From contig CBDBCU010000006.1 in the NCBI GenBank assembly GCA_965203435.1, positions 434,001 through 498,000 of the forward strand: a DNA stretch of 64,000 bases. The letters run 5' to 3'. Shown here piece by piece: positions 33,858-43,086 of this stretch (position 1 is its first letter; every line of letters starts with the position of its first letter). The stretch is from CBDBCU01 sp965203435. Lineage in GTDB: Bacteria > Chloroflexota > Dehalococcoidia > Lucifugimonadales > UBA3495. Both the position numbers and the translations under genes were made by a program. Below the pieces are notes generated by a model. The model saw only the letters and a program-made list of their open reading frames with translations. It did not search any database and was not told where the DNA came from.

Positions 33858-34823
33858 ATGACCATCCTTTTGGCCGATACCGCCACGGCCGATTACGGAC
33901 ACCCGGTTTTCGCCCGGGATGGTTTCCGTTGCGTCTATTGCGGCTTTGACGGCAACGGCTTCGCCCAGTGGCGGCAGCTAAGCGTTGACCCTCTGCGCCC
34001 CAAAAGCGCCGGCGGGACCGATGACGCCGACAACCTGGTGACCGCCTGCAATTTCTGCGCCGCGGCCACCCGCAAGATGAAGTTCGCTCCCGCCTTGGGC
34101 AATGCGGAAATCTTTACGCTGAAAAAAGAGCGCGTCAAGGAACTCTTGCCGCCCTTTCACCGGTTCTGGAAGGACCAAGTGGCCCCCCGGGATGGCGTCT
34201 TGACCCCGGCCCAGGGCGGCGCCTATCTGCCCTACCCGCTGTTGCTGGATGTCAGCTCCCTGAGTTTGAGCGACGGGCAGCTGGCAAAGATTAGCGCGGA
34301 CAACGCTAACCTGCGGATTGAACTTACGGCTCAGGGAGAATTGGCAATTATGCCGCCCGCGCCTACCAAAACCGGTTGGCAGGAGGGGCGGTTGTTTTAT
34401 CAAGTAACCCACTGGGCCAAATCCAATGGCAGCGGCGTTACTTTCAGCCCGTCGGCCGGCTTTCGGTTGCCTAATGGCGCCGTGTACGCCCCGGATGTTG
34501 CCTGGATGCCTCGGGAACGGTGGGAATCCTGGTTGGACGCGCAGGCGGCTAAGGACGCGGCCTCCCGAGAGGGTTTCGTCAGCTTCTGTCCCGACTTCGT
34601 CCTGGAACTGCGTTCCCATACCGATACGCTGGTCAGCGTCCAGCGCAAAATGGCGGAATATATCGCCAACGGTGCCCGCCTCGGCTGGCTGCTGGACCCA
34701 ATCCGGAAACGAGTTCATATCTACCGCCCGGAGGCTCCGGCGGAAGTTCTGGAGAACCCGGCAACCATTTCCGGAGACCCGGTACTGTCGGGATTCGAGC
34801 TGAACCTGCTCGAGATCTGGTAG
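33858..34823 (+). CDS. HNH-like domain fused to Uma2 (DUF820) nuclease-like domain
   Basis: 321 residues. Residues about 15-75 resemble an HNH nuclease: DGFRCVYCG, a strand, then VDPLRPKSAGGTDDADNLVTACNFC. Both zinc CxxC pairs are present, but the catalytic His expected after VD is Pro, so this domain may only bind DNA. Residues about 150-315 are a Uma2/DUF820 PD-(D/E)xK domain: PPAPTKTGWQEG, YAPDVAW, FVLELRSHTD and VQRKMAEYIANGARLGWLLD. It sits between leuC (26-bp gap) and leuD (14-bp gap) on the same strand, an unusual guest in a leucine operon. Target unknown. Confidence 0.75.
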   Translation: MTILLADTATADYGHPVFARDGFRCVYCGFDGNGFAQWRQLSVDPLRPKSAGGTDDADNLVTACNFCAAATRKMKFAPALGNAEIFTLKKERVKELLPPFHRFWKDQVAPRDGVLTPAQGGAYLPYPLLLDVSSLSLSDGQLAKISADNANLRIELTAQGELAIMPPAPTKTGWQEGRLFYQVTHWAKSNGSGVTFSPSAGFRLPNGAVYAPDVAWMPRERWESWLDAQAAKDAASREGFVSFCPDFVLELRSHTDTLVSVQRKMAEYIANGARLGWLLDPIRKRVHIYRPEAPAEVLENPATISGDPVLSGFELNLLEIW

Positions 34824-34836
34824 TGAGAGGAGATTT

Positions 34837-35430
34837 ATGGAGCCTTTTGTGAAACTTACCGGCGTGGCCGCCCCCATCGACCGGGTCAACATTGACACCG
34901 ACGCCATCATCCCGGCGGTGCATCTCAAAAGCATCCGCCGCACCGGCTACGGGGAACATCTCTTTTCCAGTTGGCGCTTTAACGAGGACGGCACGCCCCG
35001 GCCGGAGTTCGTGCTGAATCAGCCGGCCTACGCCGCCGCCAACATCCTGGTGGCCGGCCGCAACTTCGGCTGCGGCTCCTCCCGGGAACACGCCCCCTGG
35101 GCCTTGAACGACTACGGCATCCGCTGCGTCATCGCCCCCAGCTTCGCCGACATTTTCTTTAACAACTGCTTCCAGAACGGCCTGCTGCCGGTAGTCCTGC
35201 CTGAGGAACAGGTGCGGCGGATTATCGACTTGACCACTGCCAAACCCGGCTTGCAGCTGAATGTGGATCTGGAAGCCCAGCGCCTCTGGGACGAAACCGA
35301 GGAAATCGTCCTGGACTTTGCGGTGGATCCCTTCCGCCGCTACTGCCTGCTCAACGGCTTGGACGACATCGGCTTGACTTTGCAGCAGGAGGATAAAATC
35401 ACCGCCTACGAAGCGGCCCGCGGCCGCTGA
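34837..35430 (+). CDS. leuD: 3-isopropylmalate dehydratase, small subunit
   Basis: 197 residues, start ATG after GAGAGGAG. The swivel domain motifs are present: NIDTDAIIPA near the start and NFGCGSSREHAPWAL. It completes the isomerase with LeuC. It follows the HNH/Uma2 gene by 14 bp. No leuA or leuB is present in the window. Confidence 0.95.
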   Translation: MEPFVKLTGVAAPIDRVNIDTDAIIPAVHLKSIRRTGYGEHLFSSWRFNEDGTPRPEFVLNQPAYAAANILVAGRNFGCGSSREHAPWALNDYGIRCVIAPSFADIFFNNCFQNGLLPVVLPEEQVRRIIDLTTAKPGLQLNVDLEAQRLWDETEEIVLDFAVDPFRRYCLLNGLDDIGLTLQQEDKITAYEAARGR

Positions 35431-35545
35431 AACCCGGCCCCAACTCCGGCCGTTTCCTTGCTCTAGGCCGGAATAGACCTTTACCCCAAAGCAGCCCGGA
35501 GCGTCAAATCTGCGGCCGGGTATCTTGACGAACGAGGGTAAGCAA

Positions 35546-37192
35546 TTGAAAACCATCGAAGCTATATCCGAAATCCTGAAACGGGAAGGAGTGGAGTATC
35601 TCAGTTGCTTCCCCACCACTCCGGTCATCGAAGCGGCCGCCGCCGCCGGCATCCGCCCCATCGTCTGCCGCCAGGAACGGGTAGGCGTGGGCATCGCTGA
35701 CGGCTACAGCCGGGTTACTGACGGGGAAAAGCCCGGCGTCTTTGCCATGCAGTACGGCCCCGGCGCCGAAAACGCCTATCCCGGCGTCGCCACCGCCTAC
35801 TCCGACTCCACGCCTATCCTGCTGCTGCCCCTGGGCGAACCCCGGGAACGGCAGGGCATCCAACCCCACTTCAACTCGGTAGCCAACTACGGCGGCGTTA
35901 CCAAGTCGGTAGAACTGCTGAACACCCCGGCCCGCACCTGCCAGGTAATGCGCCGGGCCTTTGCCGGCCTGCGCCAGGGCCGGGTCGGCCCGGTAATGGT
36001 GGAAATACCGGCGGATGTGGCCCTGGAGGAAGTGGACGAATCGGCCTTTTTCTGGAGCGGCCGGGTACGCCCGTTAGTAGCCCAGGGCAATCCCGCCGAT
36101 GTGGCAGCGGCGGCCCGGGCCCTGTGCAATGCCCGCTACCCGGTAATCCACGCCGGCCAGGGTACCCTTTACGCCCAAGCCTATAATGAACTGATTGAAC
36201 TGGCCGAACTGCTCCAGGCTCCGGTGATGACCACTCTCCTGGGCAAAAGCGCCTTTCCCGAAACCCATCCCCTGGCCCTGGGCAGCGGCTCCGGCGTAAT
36301 GTCCCGCCCGGTCTATCACTTCGTCCGCCGCTGCGATGTCCTATTTGGCATCGGTTGCAGCCTGACCAAGCACGGGATGTCCATGAATATCCCCCCGGGC
36401 AAAACCCTGATCCACGCCACCAACGATCCCCGGGACATCAACAAAGACTACGATGTGGACTATCCCATCGTCGGCGACGCCAAACTGGTGTTGCGCCAGA
36501 TGATTGAGGCTTGCCGGGAAATTGTCGGCAACAGCCGCCAGGCCAGCCCGGAAACGGCCCAGGAAATCCGCCGGGAACGGGATGCCTGGCTGACCGAATG
36601 GGGTTACAAGCTGAATGACCAGAGCCGGCCCATCAATCCTTACCGGGTCATCTGGGACTTTATGCAGACCATCCCTCCGGCCGAGGCCATCGTTACCCAC
36701 GATTCCGGCAGCCCCCGGGATCAGCTTATGCCCTTCTACCGCACCGAAGGCCCCCGCAGCTACCTGGGCTGGGGCAAGTCCCACGGCTTGGGCACCGGCC
36801 TGGGCCTGGTGATGGGCGCCAAGCTGGCCAAGCCGGAAAAGGTTTGCGTCAACTTTATGGGCGACGCCGCCTTTGGCATGACCGGCCTGGACTTTGAGAC
36901 CGCGGCCCGCAGCGGGATACCCATTATCACCGTGGTGCTGAACAACTCCACTATGGCCGTGGAAACCGGGGCGATGGCTACTTCCCACGCCCTCTACAAC
37001 ACCCGGGATTTGGGCGGCAACTACGCCGATATGGGCCGGGCCATGGGCGGCTATGCGGAACGGATTGAATCCCCGGCGGAAATCGCTCCGGCTTTCCGCC
37101 GCGCCCGGGAGCAGACCGAGGCGGGCCGCGCCGTACTCCTCGAGTTCATCACCAGCGCCGAAATCGAAACTTCCCACAAGCGGGCTTTCTAA
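35546..37192 (+). CDS. Acetolactate-synthase-like ThDP-dependent enzyme
   Basis: 548 residues. I choose the TTG at 35546 with GAGGG 8 bp upstream; another TTG at 35525 lacks a ribosome site. The three ThDP-enzyme domains are present, with the catalytic Glu44 in CRQERVGVG and the ThDP/Mg site GDAAFGMTGLD near residue 439. It differs from the T-box-controlled ilvB: there is no clear FAD-site similarity, and FPTTPVIEAA replaces the FGHPGG loop. It probably acts on another 2-oxo acid, such as a decarboxylase, sulfopyruvate/oxalyl-CoA-like enzyme or carboligase. It follows leuD by 115 bp and ends at a terminator. Confidence 0.8.
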   Translation: MKTIEAISEILKREGVEYLSCFPTTPVIEAAAAAGIRPIVCRQERVGVGIADGYSRVTDGEKPGVFAMQYGPGAENAYPGVATAYSDSTPILLLPLGEPRERQGIQPHFNSVANYGGVTKSVELLNTPARTCQVMRRAFAGLRQGRVGPVMVEIPADVALEEVDESAFFWSGRVRPLVAQGNPADVAAAARALCNARYPVIHAGQGTLYAQAYNELIELAELLQAPVMTTLLGKSAFPETHPLALGSGSGVMSRPVYHFVRRCDVLFGIGCSLTKHGMSMNIPPGKTLIHATNDPRDINKDYDVDYPIVGDAKLVLRQMIEACREIVGNSRQASPETAQEIRRERDAWLTEWGYKLNDQSRPINPYRVIWDFMQTIPPAEAIVTHDSGSPRDQLMPFYRTEGPRSYLGWGKSHGLGTGLGLVMGAKLAKPEKVCVNFMGDAAFGMTGLDFETAARSGIPIITVVLNNSTMAVETGAMATSHALYNTRDLGGNYADMGRAMGGYAERIESPAEIAPAFRRAREQTEAGRAVLLEFITSAEIETSHKRAF

Positions 37193-37225
37193 CCCTGGCC
37201 GGAAACCACGGCATCCAACAAAAGC

Positions 37226-37252
37226 AAGGGCGGGTCATCGACCCGCCCTTTT
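37226..37252 (+). terminator. Terminator after the ThDP enzyme
   Basis: AAGGGCGGGT (37226-37235) pairs with ACCCGCCCTT (37241-37250), followed by TTG. Confidence 0.85.
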
Positions 37253-37308
37253 GACCTATTCCCAAGCCGCCGGAAATGGCGGGCAAATATCAAATCGGAG
37301 GTATAGCA

Positions 37309-37671
37309 ATGCCCATCCCGTCCCGTTACCTGTTTATCGCCAGTATGGATGTGGAGCCGGCGCGGGAAGCCCGGTTCAACGAAGTCTATAACGCCGAACA
37401 TTGCCCCCTGCTGGCCCAGGTTCCCGGCGTCCTGTCCGTAGCCCGCTTTGAGACCCAGGAACTGGTCATCAGTATGGGCGGGGAAACCCGTAAAATCGTA
37501 GTGGAGGGCGAACCCAAGCACCACGCCCTCTACGCCCTGGAATCCCCGGAAGTGCTGACCAGCGCCGCCTGGAGCAACGCGGTCGATGCCGGCAGTTGGC
37601 CGGAGCAGGTGCGCCCCTATACCCGCAATCGCCGCCATACTCTCTTAAAACTGACTTACCCGGAGGGCTAG
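37309..37671 (+). CDS. Small alpha-beta-barrel (EthD/DUF4286-like) protein
   Basis: 120 residues from the ATG at 37309, which has GGAGG at 37298; an in-frame extension upstream lacks a site. The pattern YLFIASMDVEPAREARFNEVYNAEHCPLLAQVPGVLSVARFE, given here as features only, is a beta strand, a helix with Asn-Glu-His, and a Pro-Gly turn. This is typical of dimeric ferredoxin-like EthD/DUF4286 proteins that accompany degradation enzymes. It has its own transcript between two terminators. Function unknown. Confidence 0.6.
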   Translation: MPIPSRYLFIASMDVEPAREARFNEVYNAEHCPLLAQVPGVLSVARFETQELVISMGGETRKIVVEGEPKHHALYALESPEVLTSAAWSNAVDAGSWPEQVRPYTRNRRHTLLKLTYPEG

Positions 37672-37772
37672 GGCGGCTTTCCCGGAGCCGGCGAAGCAAA
37701 GGGGGGCGGATTGCATAACCCGCCCCCCGGCTATTCCGTCCCCCGGTATCCCCCGCGGGGACAATCCCCGGC

Positions 37773-38111
37773 CTACTCCGCCAGCGGCACCGTCGCCGTT
37801 ACGCAGGGCGCATCCCCATAAGTGGCGGTGGTATGGCCCTGGCCGGTGGTATCCTCGACCAGCCGGGCATCCCCGGCCCCGAAAATATGCTTGCTCCCGT
37901 CGCCCAAGCCGATTTCCAGCTGGCCCGACAGGATGATGACATACTGCCGCCGCGGGGCCGGATGCCAGTCCTGATAGCGGCCCGCCGGCGCTTCCCGAAA
38001 GGTGATGGTAGTAGCGGCCTGCGCCGCCGTCCATTCCGGCGTCTGCGCCAGGTCAATCGTCTCGATATGCGTCTGCCCGTCCGTCCCGGTGAACATCCGG
38101 TAAGTTCCCAT
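37773..38111 (-). CDS. Single-domain cupin protein
   Basis: 112 residues with GAGGAGGGA before the ATG. The cupin core reads WHPAPRRQYVIILSGQLEIGLGDG followed by a second conserved strand with GDARLVEDTTGQGH, supplying one or two His plus Glu/Gln as metal ligands; the first His-x-His is partly replaced (WHPAPRRQ). It is a small beta-barrel, possibly a sensor or isomerase. It has no clear operon partner. Confidence 0.75.
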   Translation of the reverse strand: MGTYRMFTGTDGQTHIETIDLAQTPEWTAAQAATTITFREAPAGRYQDWHPAPRRQYVIILSGQLEIGLGDGSKHIFGAGDARLVEDTTGQGHTTATYGDAPCVTATVPLAE

Positions 38112-38251
38112 AATCGTTCCCTCCTCAACTTCCTGCTGCTCCGTCCGCTGCTGTCCTATCTCGCCGATCCTGAAACCGGTTCCCTTGCGGCCGGTTTGTC
38201 TTGCAACCAGTTCAGGATGAGCGGCGCGCTAGGCCGCCGCGCAACGAAACG

Positions 38252-39223
38252 CTAAATCGTCATTACCGCCTTGATGATGCCGTCCTGCTGGCTTTCGTAC
38301 AACTCAAAGGCCCGTTGCACTTCGGCAAAGGGCAGGCGGTGGGTCAACATCTGCCCCGGATCGCACCAGCCCCGCTCCTTCAAGTCCACCATAGTTTTGA
38401 TGGGGGCCATCGGATCCCGCAACCGCCCCCCGGTCGTGGGTATCAAGGTCGGCTGCCGTTCCATCAGCAGGTTATGCTCCACCGGGATAAACGCCTCGGC
38501 TTGGATGCCGAACACCATCACCTGCCCGAACTGCTTGACCAGCCGCAGGGCGGTATTAAAGCTGTCCGGATAGCCGGCCGCTTCTACCACCACATCGCCG
38601 CCGCGGCCGCCGGTCAGTTCATTCACTACGGCCGCCGGATCCTCCTGATCCGGGTTGATGGTATGGGTCGCCCCCATTTTCCGCGACCAATCCAATCGGT
38701 AGTCCAGCGGGTCAATGCCGATAACCCGCTGCGCCCCCAGCTTGGCGGTCAGCATGGTAAAGGAAAGGCCGATAACCCCCTGCCCGACCACCACCACATC
38801 CTTGCCCAGCAGACTGCCCATCTGCTGCACCGAATACAAAACGGTTCCCGAGGGTTGGCACAGCACCCACTCGGCCAAATCCCCGGTGTCCGGCAAGGCG
38901 CACATCCAGTTGGGCGTGGCGGCGATATATTCCACCAGTCCCCCCGACCGTACGCCCCGGCCGGGATAAATGATGACCCGCTGCCCTTCGTGAAACTCCT
39001 GGCACCGGCTTTCCACCACTACCCCGGCGCACTCGTGGCCGGGAACGCCCAGCCGGCCCGGATAATGTTCTTCCGGGAAAATATGGCTGAACTCGTGCCG
39101 AATATCGCTGCCGCACACCGATATTTTCTCCAGCCGAATCAGGCACTCGCCCGCCGCCGGAGCCGGAACTTCCGCCTCCACAATCTCAAACTGCCGGGGG
39201 CCGACCAGCCGGGCCGCTTTCAT
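38252..39223 (-). CDS. Zinc-type MDR alcohol/threonine-like dehydrogenase
   Basis: 323 residues. The catalytic zinc ligands are seen in SVCGSD (Cys38) and PGHECAG. The nucleotide site is VVVVGQGVIGLSFTMLTAK, followed by IDPLDYRLDWSRKMGATH. The four-Cys structural zinc loop of classical ADHs is absent and the protein is about 20 residues shorter, as in the L-threonine or sorbitol dehydrogenase-like branch of uncultured Chloroflexota. The substrate is an unknown polyol or hydroxy acid. Weak AAGG before the ATG. Confidence 0.85.
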   Translation of the reverse strand: MKAARLVGPRQFEIVEAEVPAPAAGECLIRLEKISVCGSDIRHEFSHIFPEEHYPGRLGVPGHECAGVVVESRCQEFHEGQRVIIYPGRGVRSGGLVEYIAATPNWMCALPDTGDLAEWVLCQPSGTVLYSVQQMGSLLGKDVVVVGQGVIGLSFTMLTAKLGAQRVIGIDPLDYRLDWSRKMGATHTINPDQEDPAAVVNELTGGRGGDVVVEAAGYPDSFNTALRLVKQFGQVMVFGIQAEAFIPVEHNLLMERQPTLIPTTGGRLRDPMAPIKTMVDLKERGWCDPGQMLTHRLPFAEVQRAFELYESQQDGIIKAVMTI

Positions 39224-39402
39224 CTAACCTTATCCTCCCATCCTCGGTTATGCCTGAATGTCCTGCCGGTTATGCCGCAATGGATTAGCCAGCCCAATTT
39301 ATACCACAAAGCCGGCCTTTCCGCTACCCCTGGCCCGGCCTTTTCGGCTACCGCCGGCCCAACCCTTATCGGACAATGGCCTATACAAGACAACCCGCCT
39401 TG

Positions 39403-39614
39403 CCGTCCTTCCCGCGCAAGCGGGAATCAGAACGGTATTGGCTTATAATGCCGCATCCCCGGCAAGCCACCGCCGGATTCCCGCTTACGCGGGAAGGACG
39501 GTAGAAAGATGCGGGAATGGACGATAGAGCAGAGGTGGGAAGGACGAAAGGTTATAGACCGCCACCACCGTTCTATACCGACCCCAAAATCCTGTTTATC
39601 CATGTTTGAATCCG
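39403..39614. repeat. Palindromic element and fragment of a second element
   Basis: This occupies most of the 396-bp gap 39224-39619. CCGTCCTTCCCGCG-type arms of 26 bp (39403-39428 and 39476-39501, one mismatch) flank about 47 bp. At 39586-39614 lies AATCCTGTTTATCCATG followed by TTTGAATCCG, matching the right arm of the 36-bp inverted repeat at 56825-56860. AGAACGGTATTGG at about 39429 also recurs inside that element. No gene is visible here. Confidence 0.8.
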
Positions 39615-39619
39615 TCTCC

Positions 39620-40552
39620 CTACCGCCCCAACTCCCGCTCAATCCGCAGCGCCCACGGTTTCAGCACCCCGTACAGGGTATCGTTAATGGGCGTTGGCAC
39701 GCCGGCCTGCCGCCCCAGCCGTACTGCCGTGCCGGTCAAGCCTTCCAACTCCACCGGCCGCCCTTCCAAGAAATCCTTGCCCAAAGACGACATCCCGGCC
39801 GCCGGAAAGTTGTCCAGGGCGGCCATCGCCCACTCCAGGGAATCCGCCATAATCGGCGCGCCCAGGGCCCGGCCTACCGCCAGAATTTCGGCAATGGCCC
39901 CCTGAATTACCGCCCGGGTTTCGGGTATAGCGCGCATTTCGCCGAAAACCGAATTGCTGGCCGCCCCTACCGCCGCCGACCCGGCCAAGTAGGAAAACTT
40001 TTTCCACAGCATCCCCGGCATATTTTCCGCCAAATCCACCCGCCACCCGGCCTCCTGAAAAACCGACAGCAGCCGTTGCCCGCGGGCCGTGATGCCCGGT
40101 TCCATTTCGCCGAAAGACGCCGCCCCGGGGCCGCCCTGGGTAACTACCCCCGGCTCCTTTACCCGCCCCTCCAGATAGCAGGAGCCGATTAGCGCCCGTT
40201 CCCGGCCCAGGGCGGCCGCCAACTGCTCTCCGTTGTCGATGCCGTTTTGCAGGGTCAAGACCAGGGTATCCGGCCCCAGCAGCGGCCGGGTGGCGGCGAT
40301 GGCGGCGGCATTGTGGTACATCTTGACGGTGAACAAGACCAGTTCCTGCGGCCCGGCGGCCGCAGTGTCGTCCACCGCCGGCCCCCATGCCGTAAAAACC
40401 CCGTCATTGACGCTTTCCACCCGCAGCCCCCGCTCCCGGATGGCTTGCAGATGCGCCCCCCGAGCCACAAAAGTCACCGGATGCCCGGCCCGGGCCAGCA
40501 ACCCGCCAAAATAGCCGCCCACGCCCCCGGCCCCCATCACCGCAACTTTCAT
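39620..40552 (-). CDS. 2-dehydropantoate 2-reductase family protein
   Basis: 310 residues with GGAGGGAGGAGGG before the ATG. The Rossmann start VAVMGAGGVGGYFGGLLARAG binds NADPH; LVLFTVKMYHNAA carries the family Lys; and WKKFSYLAGSAAVGAASNSVFG is the ApbA/PanE C-terminal helix with the conserved Lys and Asn. True PanE reduces ketopantoate to pantoate, which would link to panD at 7 kb, but many homologues reduce other 2-oxo acids and there are several per genome in this group, so no symbol is given. Confidence 0.85.
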   Translation of the reverse strand: MKVAVMGAGGVGGYFGGLLARAGHPVTFVARGAHLQAIRERGLRVESVNDGVFTAWGPAVDDTAAAGPQELVLFTVKMYHNAAAIAATRPLLGPDTLVLTLQNGIDNGEQLAAALGRERALIGSCYLEGRVKEPGVVTQGGPGAASFGEMEPGITARGQRLLSVFQEAGWRVDLAENMPGMLWKKFSYLAGSAAVGAASNSVFGEMRAIPETRAVIQGAIAEILAVGRALGAPIMADSLEWAMAALDNFPAAGMSSLGKDFLEGRPVELEGLTGTAVRLGRQAGVPTPINDTLYGVLKPWALRIERELGR

Positions 40553-40639
40553 CCTGTCCCTCCCTCCTCTAGGTAGTCCCCAACTTCTTTCCGCTCACCC
40601 TGAACTTGTTGCAGGATGACTTGCTGAGCGCATCCCTTT

Positions 40640-40737
40640 CTATGTCATTCCGAGCGTAGCCGAGGAATCTAAAAATCCTGAAAATGGATTCAAGGTCGGA
40701 CATATCAGATTCCTCGGCTACGCTCGGAATGACATAG
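40640..40737. repeat. 98-bp palindromic miniature element, copy 1
   Basis: A perfect 31-bp inverted repeat starting CTATGTCATTCCGAGCG (40640-40670) and ending at 40737 flanks a 36-bp centre. The same arms recur at 43768-43864 with a diverged centre. No coding capacity. It behaves like a MITE or REP-type element. Confidence 0.9.
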
Positions 40738-40792
40738 CAGGGTAGCAGCCCTTTTCCAACATACTTCCGAATTGGATAACCGGCCAAGCCCC

Positions 40793-42348
40793 CTACCCCT
40801 CGATCGGATACCCGTACTCCTCCCGCAAATCCCGTTTCAGCACCTTGCCCATCGCATTCCGCGGCAATTCCGGGACGAACACCACCGACCGCGGCCGCTT
40901 GAAACCGGCCAGCCGTTTCCCGCAGTGGGCCATCAATTCCGCCGCGCTGACCGTATCCGACCGGCGCACCACCACCGCCCGCACTTCCTCGCCCCACTCC
41001 AAATCCGGCACGCCGATAACCGCCGCCTCCTCTACCTGCGGATGAGCCAGCAGCGTCTGCTCCACTTCCTCCGGGGAAATCATCTCTCCCCCCCGCTTGA
41101 TAAAATCCTTGGCCCGCCCGGCCAGATAGATATACCCGTCCCCATCCTGATAGGCCAAATCCCCGGTATAGACCCAGCCGCCGCGCAAGGTTTCCCCGGT
41201 CGCCGCCGCCTGCTGCCAGTAGCCCTGCATCATCCGGGCGCCCCGGGCCACAATTTCCCCGGTTTCCCCAACCGCCACCGGCTTGCCTTGTTCATCGACA
41301 ATCAGCACCTCCACATCCTCCAGCGGCTTGCCGATGGAGGCCAGGCGGCGCATCTTGACTTCCACTTCCTCCGGGCGGCCCTCCAGAATATGATCCTCCG
41401 GCGGCAGCATCGTGATGGTGGACGCCGTTTCCGTTTGCCCGAAAGCGTTAATGAACCGCACCCCCGGCAGCGGGCAATGGCCTGGCGGATGACCGGCAAG
41501 GGCATCGGCGCAGCCCCGTAGGTGATGACTTCCAGAGCCGACAGGTCAAAGCGGTCAAAATCCGGATAATCCAACAGCTGTTTCAGCATCGTCGGCACCA
41601 GCATCGCCCGGTTGACCCGCCATTCCTGCGCCAGGGTCAGCCACTCCAACGGGTCAAACTGCCGCATTATCGCCAGGGTACGCCCCCCGTAGATGGCCGC
41701 CAGAGCCGCCTGCAAGCCGGCGATATGGTACAGCGGCGCCGTCAGCAAGGTGGTTTCCGCCAAATCCGGGTCCGCCGGCGTTACATTGGACAGCAGGTAA
41801 GCGGTAAAACTGTCGTGGCTCAGTTGCACCCCTTTGGGCCGGTCGGTAGTGCCGGAAGTGAACATAATCACCGTAGTGTCCGCCCCCTCCCCTTGCGGAA
41901 AATGCAATTCCTCCGGCGGATATTCCAGCAGGGAATCATAAGCGATTTGCCCGTCCCCGGCCGGGCCGTCCAGGGCAACGATTGCCATATCCCCCGGCAG
42001 CGCGGCGTCGGCCAGCAGCGGCCGATACCGTTCGCCCAGTCCCAGCAGCTTGGGTTGGGCGATGGCTAACATCTGCGCCAATTCCGCGGCCTTGGCCCGG
42101 AAGTTCAGCGGCACATAGATGGCATCGAGCAAGGCGGCGGCAAAGTAAAGTTCAATGCCCGCATTGCCGTTGACCTGCATCGTCGCCACCCGGTCGCCGG
42201 CCCCGACCCCCAGGTCGGCCATAGCGTTAGCCAGCCGGTTCACCCGCTCCTGCAACTGAGCAAAGCTGAACCGCCGCCCCTCGAAAATCAGGGCCTCCCG
42301 TTCCGGCACAATCGCCGCCGCCAGAGTAAGCAACTCCGTAGTGTTCAT
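40793..42348 (-). pseudogene. AMP-binding acyl-CoA synthetase broken by a frameshift
   Basis: The frame from the ATG at 42348 encodes the first part (ALIFEGRRFSFAQL, then the P-loop-like MFTSGTTDRPKGVQLSH) until about 41462, after VIRQAIAR. There the product changes frame; similarity resumes in another frame with RFINAFGQTETAST and continues to GYIYLAGRAKDFIKRGGEMIS and KRDLREEYG ending at 40793. One extra C in the run CTGCCGGGGGTG (minus strand, about 41460-41475) would restore one 518-residue enzyme. It is either a real one-base deletion or an assembly error. It lies 18 bp after an enoyl-CoA hydratase in the same operon. Confidence 0.85.
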
Positions 42349-42366
42349 CCGGTCTCCAATCCTTTG

Positions 42367-43086
42367 CTACCTTTCCCGCGCCAGCCGCGCCAGCCGCCGT
42401 TCCCACTGCAACCCGGCCGCCAAACTCAAATCCCGCCCGCCGCGCACCGCCGCCTTGATGCAAGCCGCCGCCGCGCCGTTCCGGGCCAATTCCGCCGCCA
42501 ATTCCCAAGCCGCCGGCAGCAAATCCGCCGCCGGGACTATCCGGGTAATCAGTCCCAGCTCCCAGGCTTCCGCCGCCGTAATGCGCCGCCCGGTCAGCAG
42601 CAAATCCAGGGCCGCCGCCGGATTGCTGCTGCGCGGCAAAGTCTGACTGCCTCCGGCCGCCGGGATCATCCCTAACTGCGTTTCCGGCATTGCAAAGATC
42701 GCATCCGCCGCCGCCAGCCGCAAGTCGCTCAGCAAAACCATTTCCAACCCGGAGCCGATGCAGTAGCCGTGAATCGCCGCCACGATCGGTTGCCGCAGGC
42801 CGGCCAGTTGTCCCCACACATCCCGCTGCCAACGGACTTGCCGGGCTATGGCTTGGGAGGGCGCGGTGCCGAACTCGGTCAAATCAGCCCCGGCGCAAAA
42901 AGCCCGCCCCTGCCCGCTGAGCAGCAAGGCCCCCACTTCGTCGTCCGCCGCCACCGCCGCCAGGATTTCGGAAAAGTTATCCCGCATCTGCAAATTATAG
43001 GCATTCAGGACTTGCGGCCGGTTCAGCGACAAATGCGCCACCTCCCCCCGCTTCTCAAAAAGCGCCGTGGCAAAAGCCGCCGTCAT
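42367..43086 (-). CDS. Enoyl-CoA hydratase/isomerase family protein
   Basis: 239 residues from the ATG at 43086, which overlaps the PHP-gene stop (ATGA). The crotonase pattern is HLSLNRPQVLNAYN, the oxyanion loop GRAFCAGADLTEFG, and IHGYCIGSGLEMVLLSDLRLA. ETQLGMIPAAGGSQTL carries the second Glu region (PETQLG with Ile-Pro-Ala). Middle gene of a PHP, crotonase and acyl-CoA ligase operon, suggesting breakdown of a carboxylic acid. Confidence 0.88.
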   Translation of the reverse strand: MTAAFATALFEKRGEVAHLSLNRPQVLNAYNLQMRDNFSEILAAVAADDEVGALLLSGQGRAFCAGADLTEFGTAPSQAIARQVRWQRDVWGQLAGLRQPIVAAIHGYCIGSGLEMVLLSDLRLAAADAIFAMPETQLGMIPAAGGSQTLPRSSNPAAALDLLLTGRRITAAEAWELGLITRIVPAADLLPAAWELAAELARNGAAAACIKAAVRGGRDLSLAAGLQWERRLARLARER

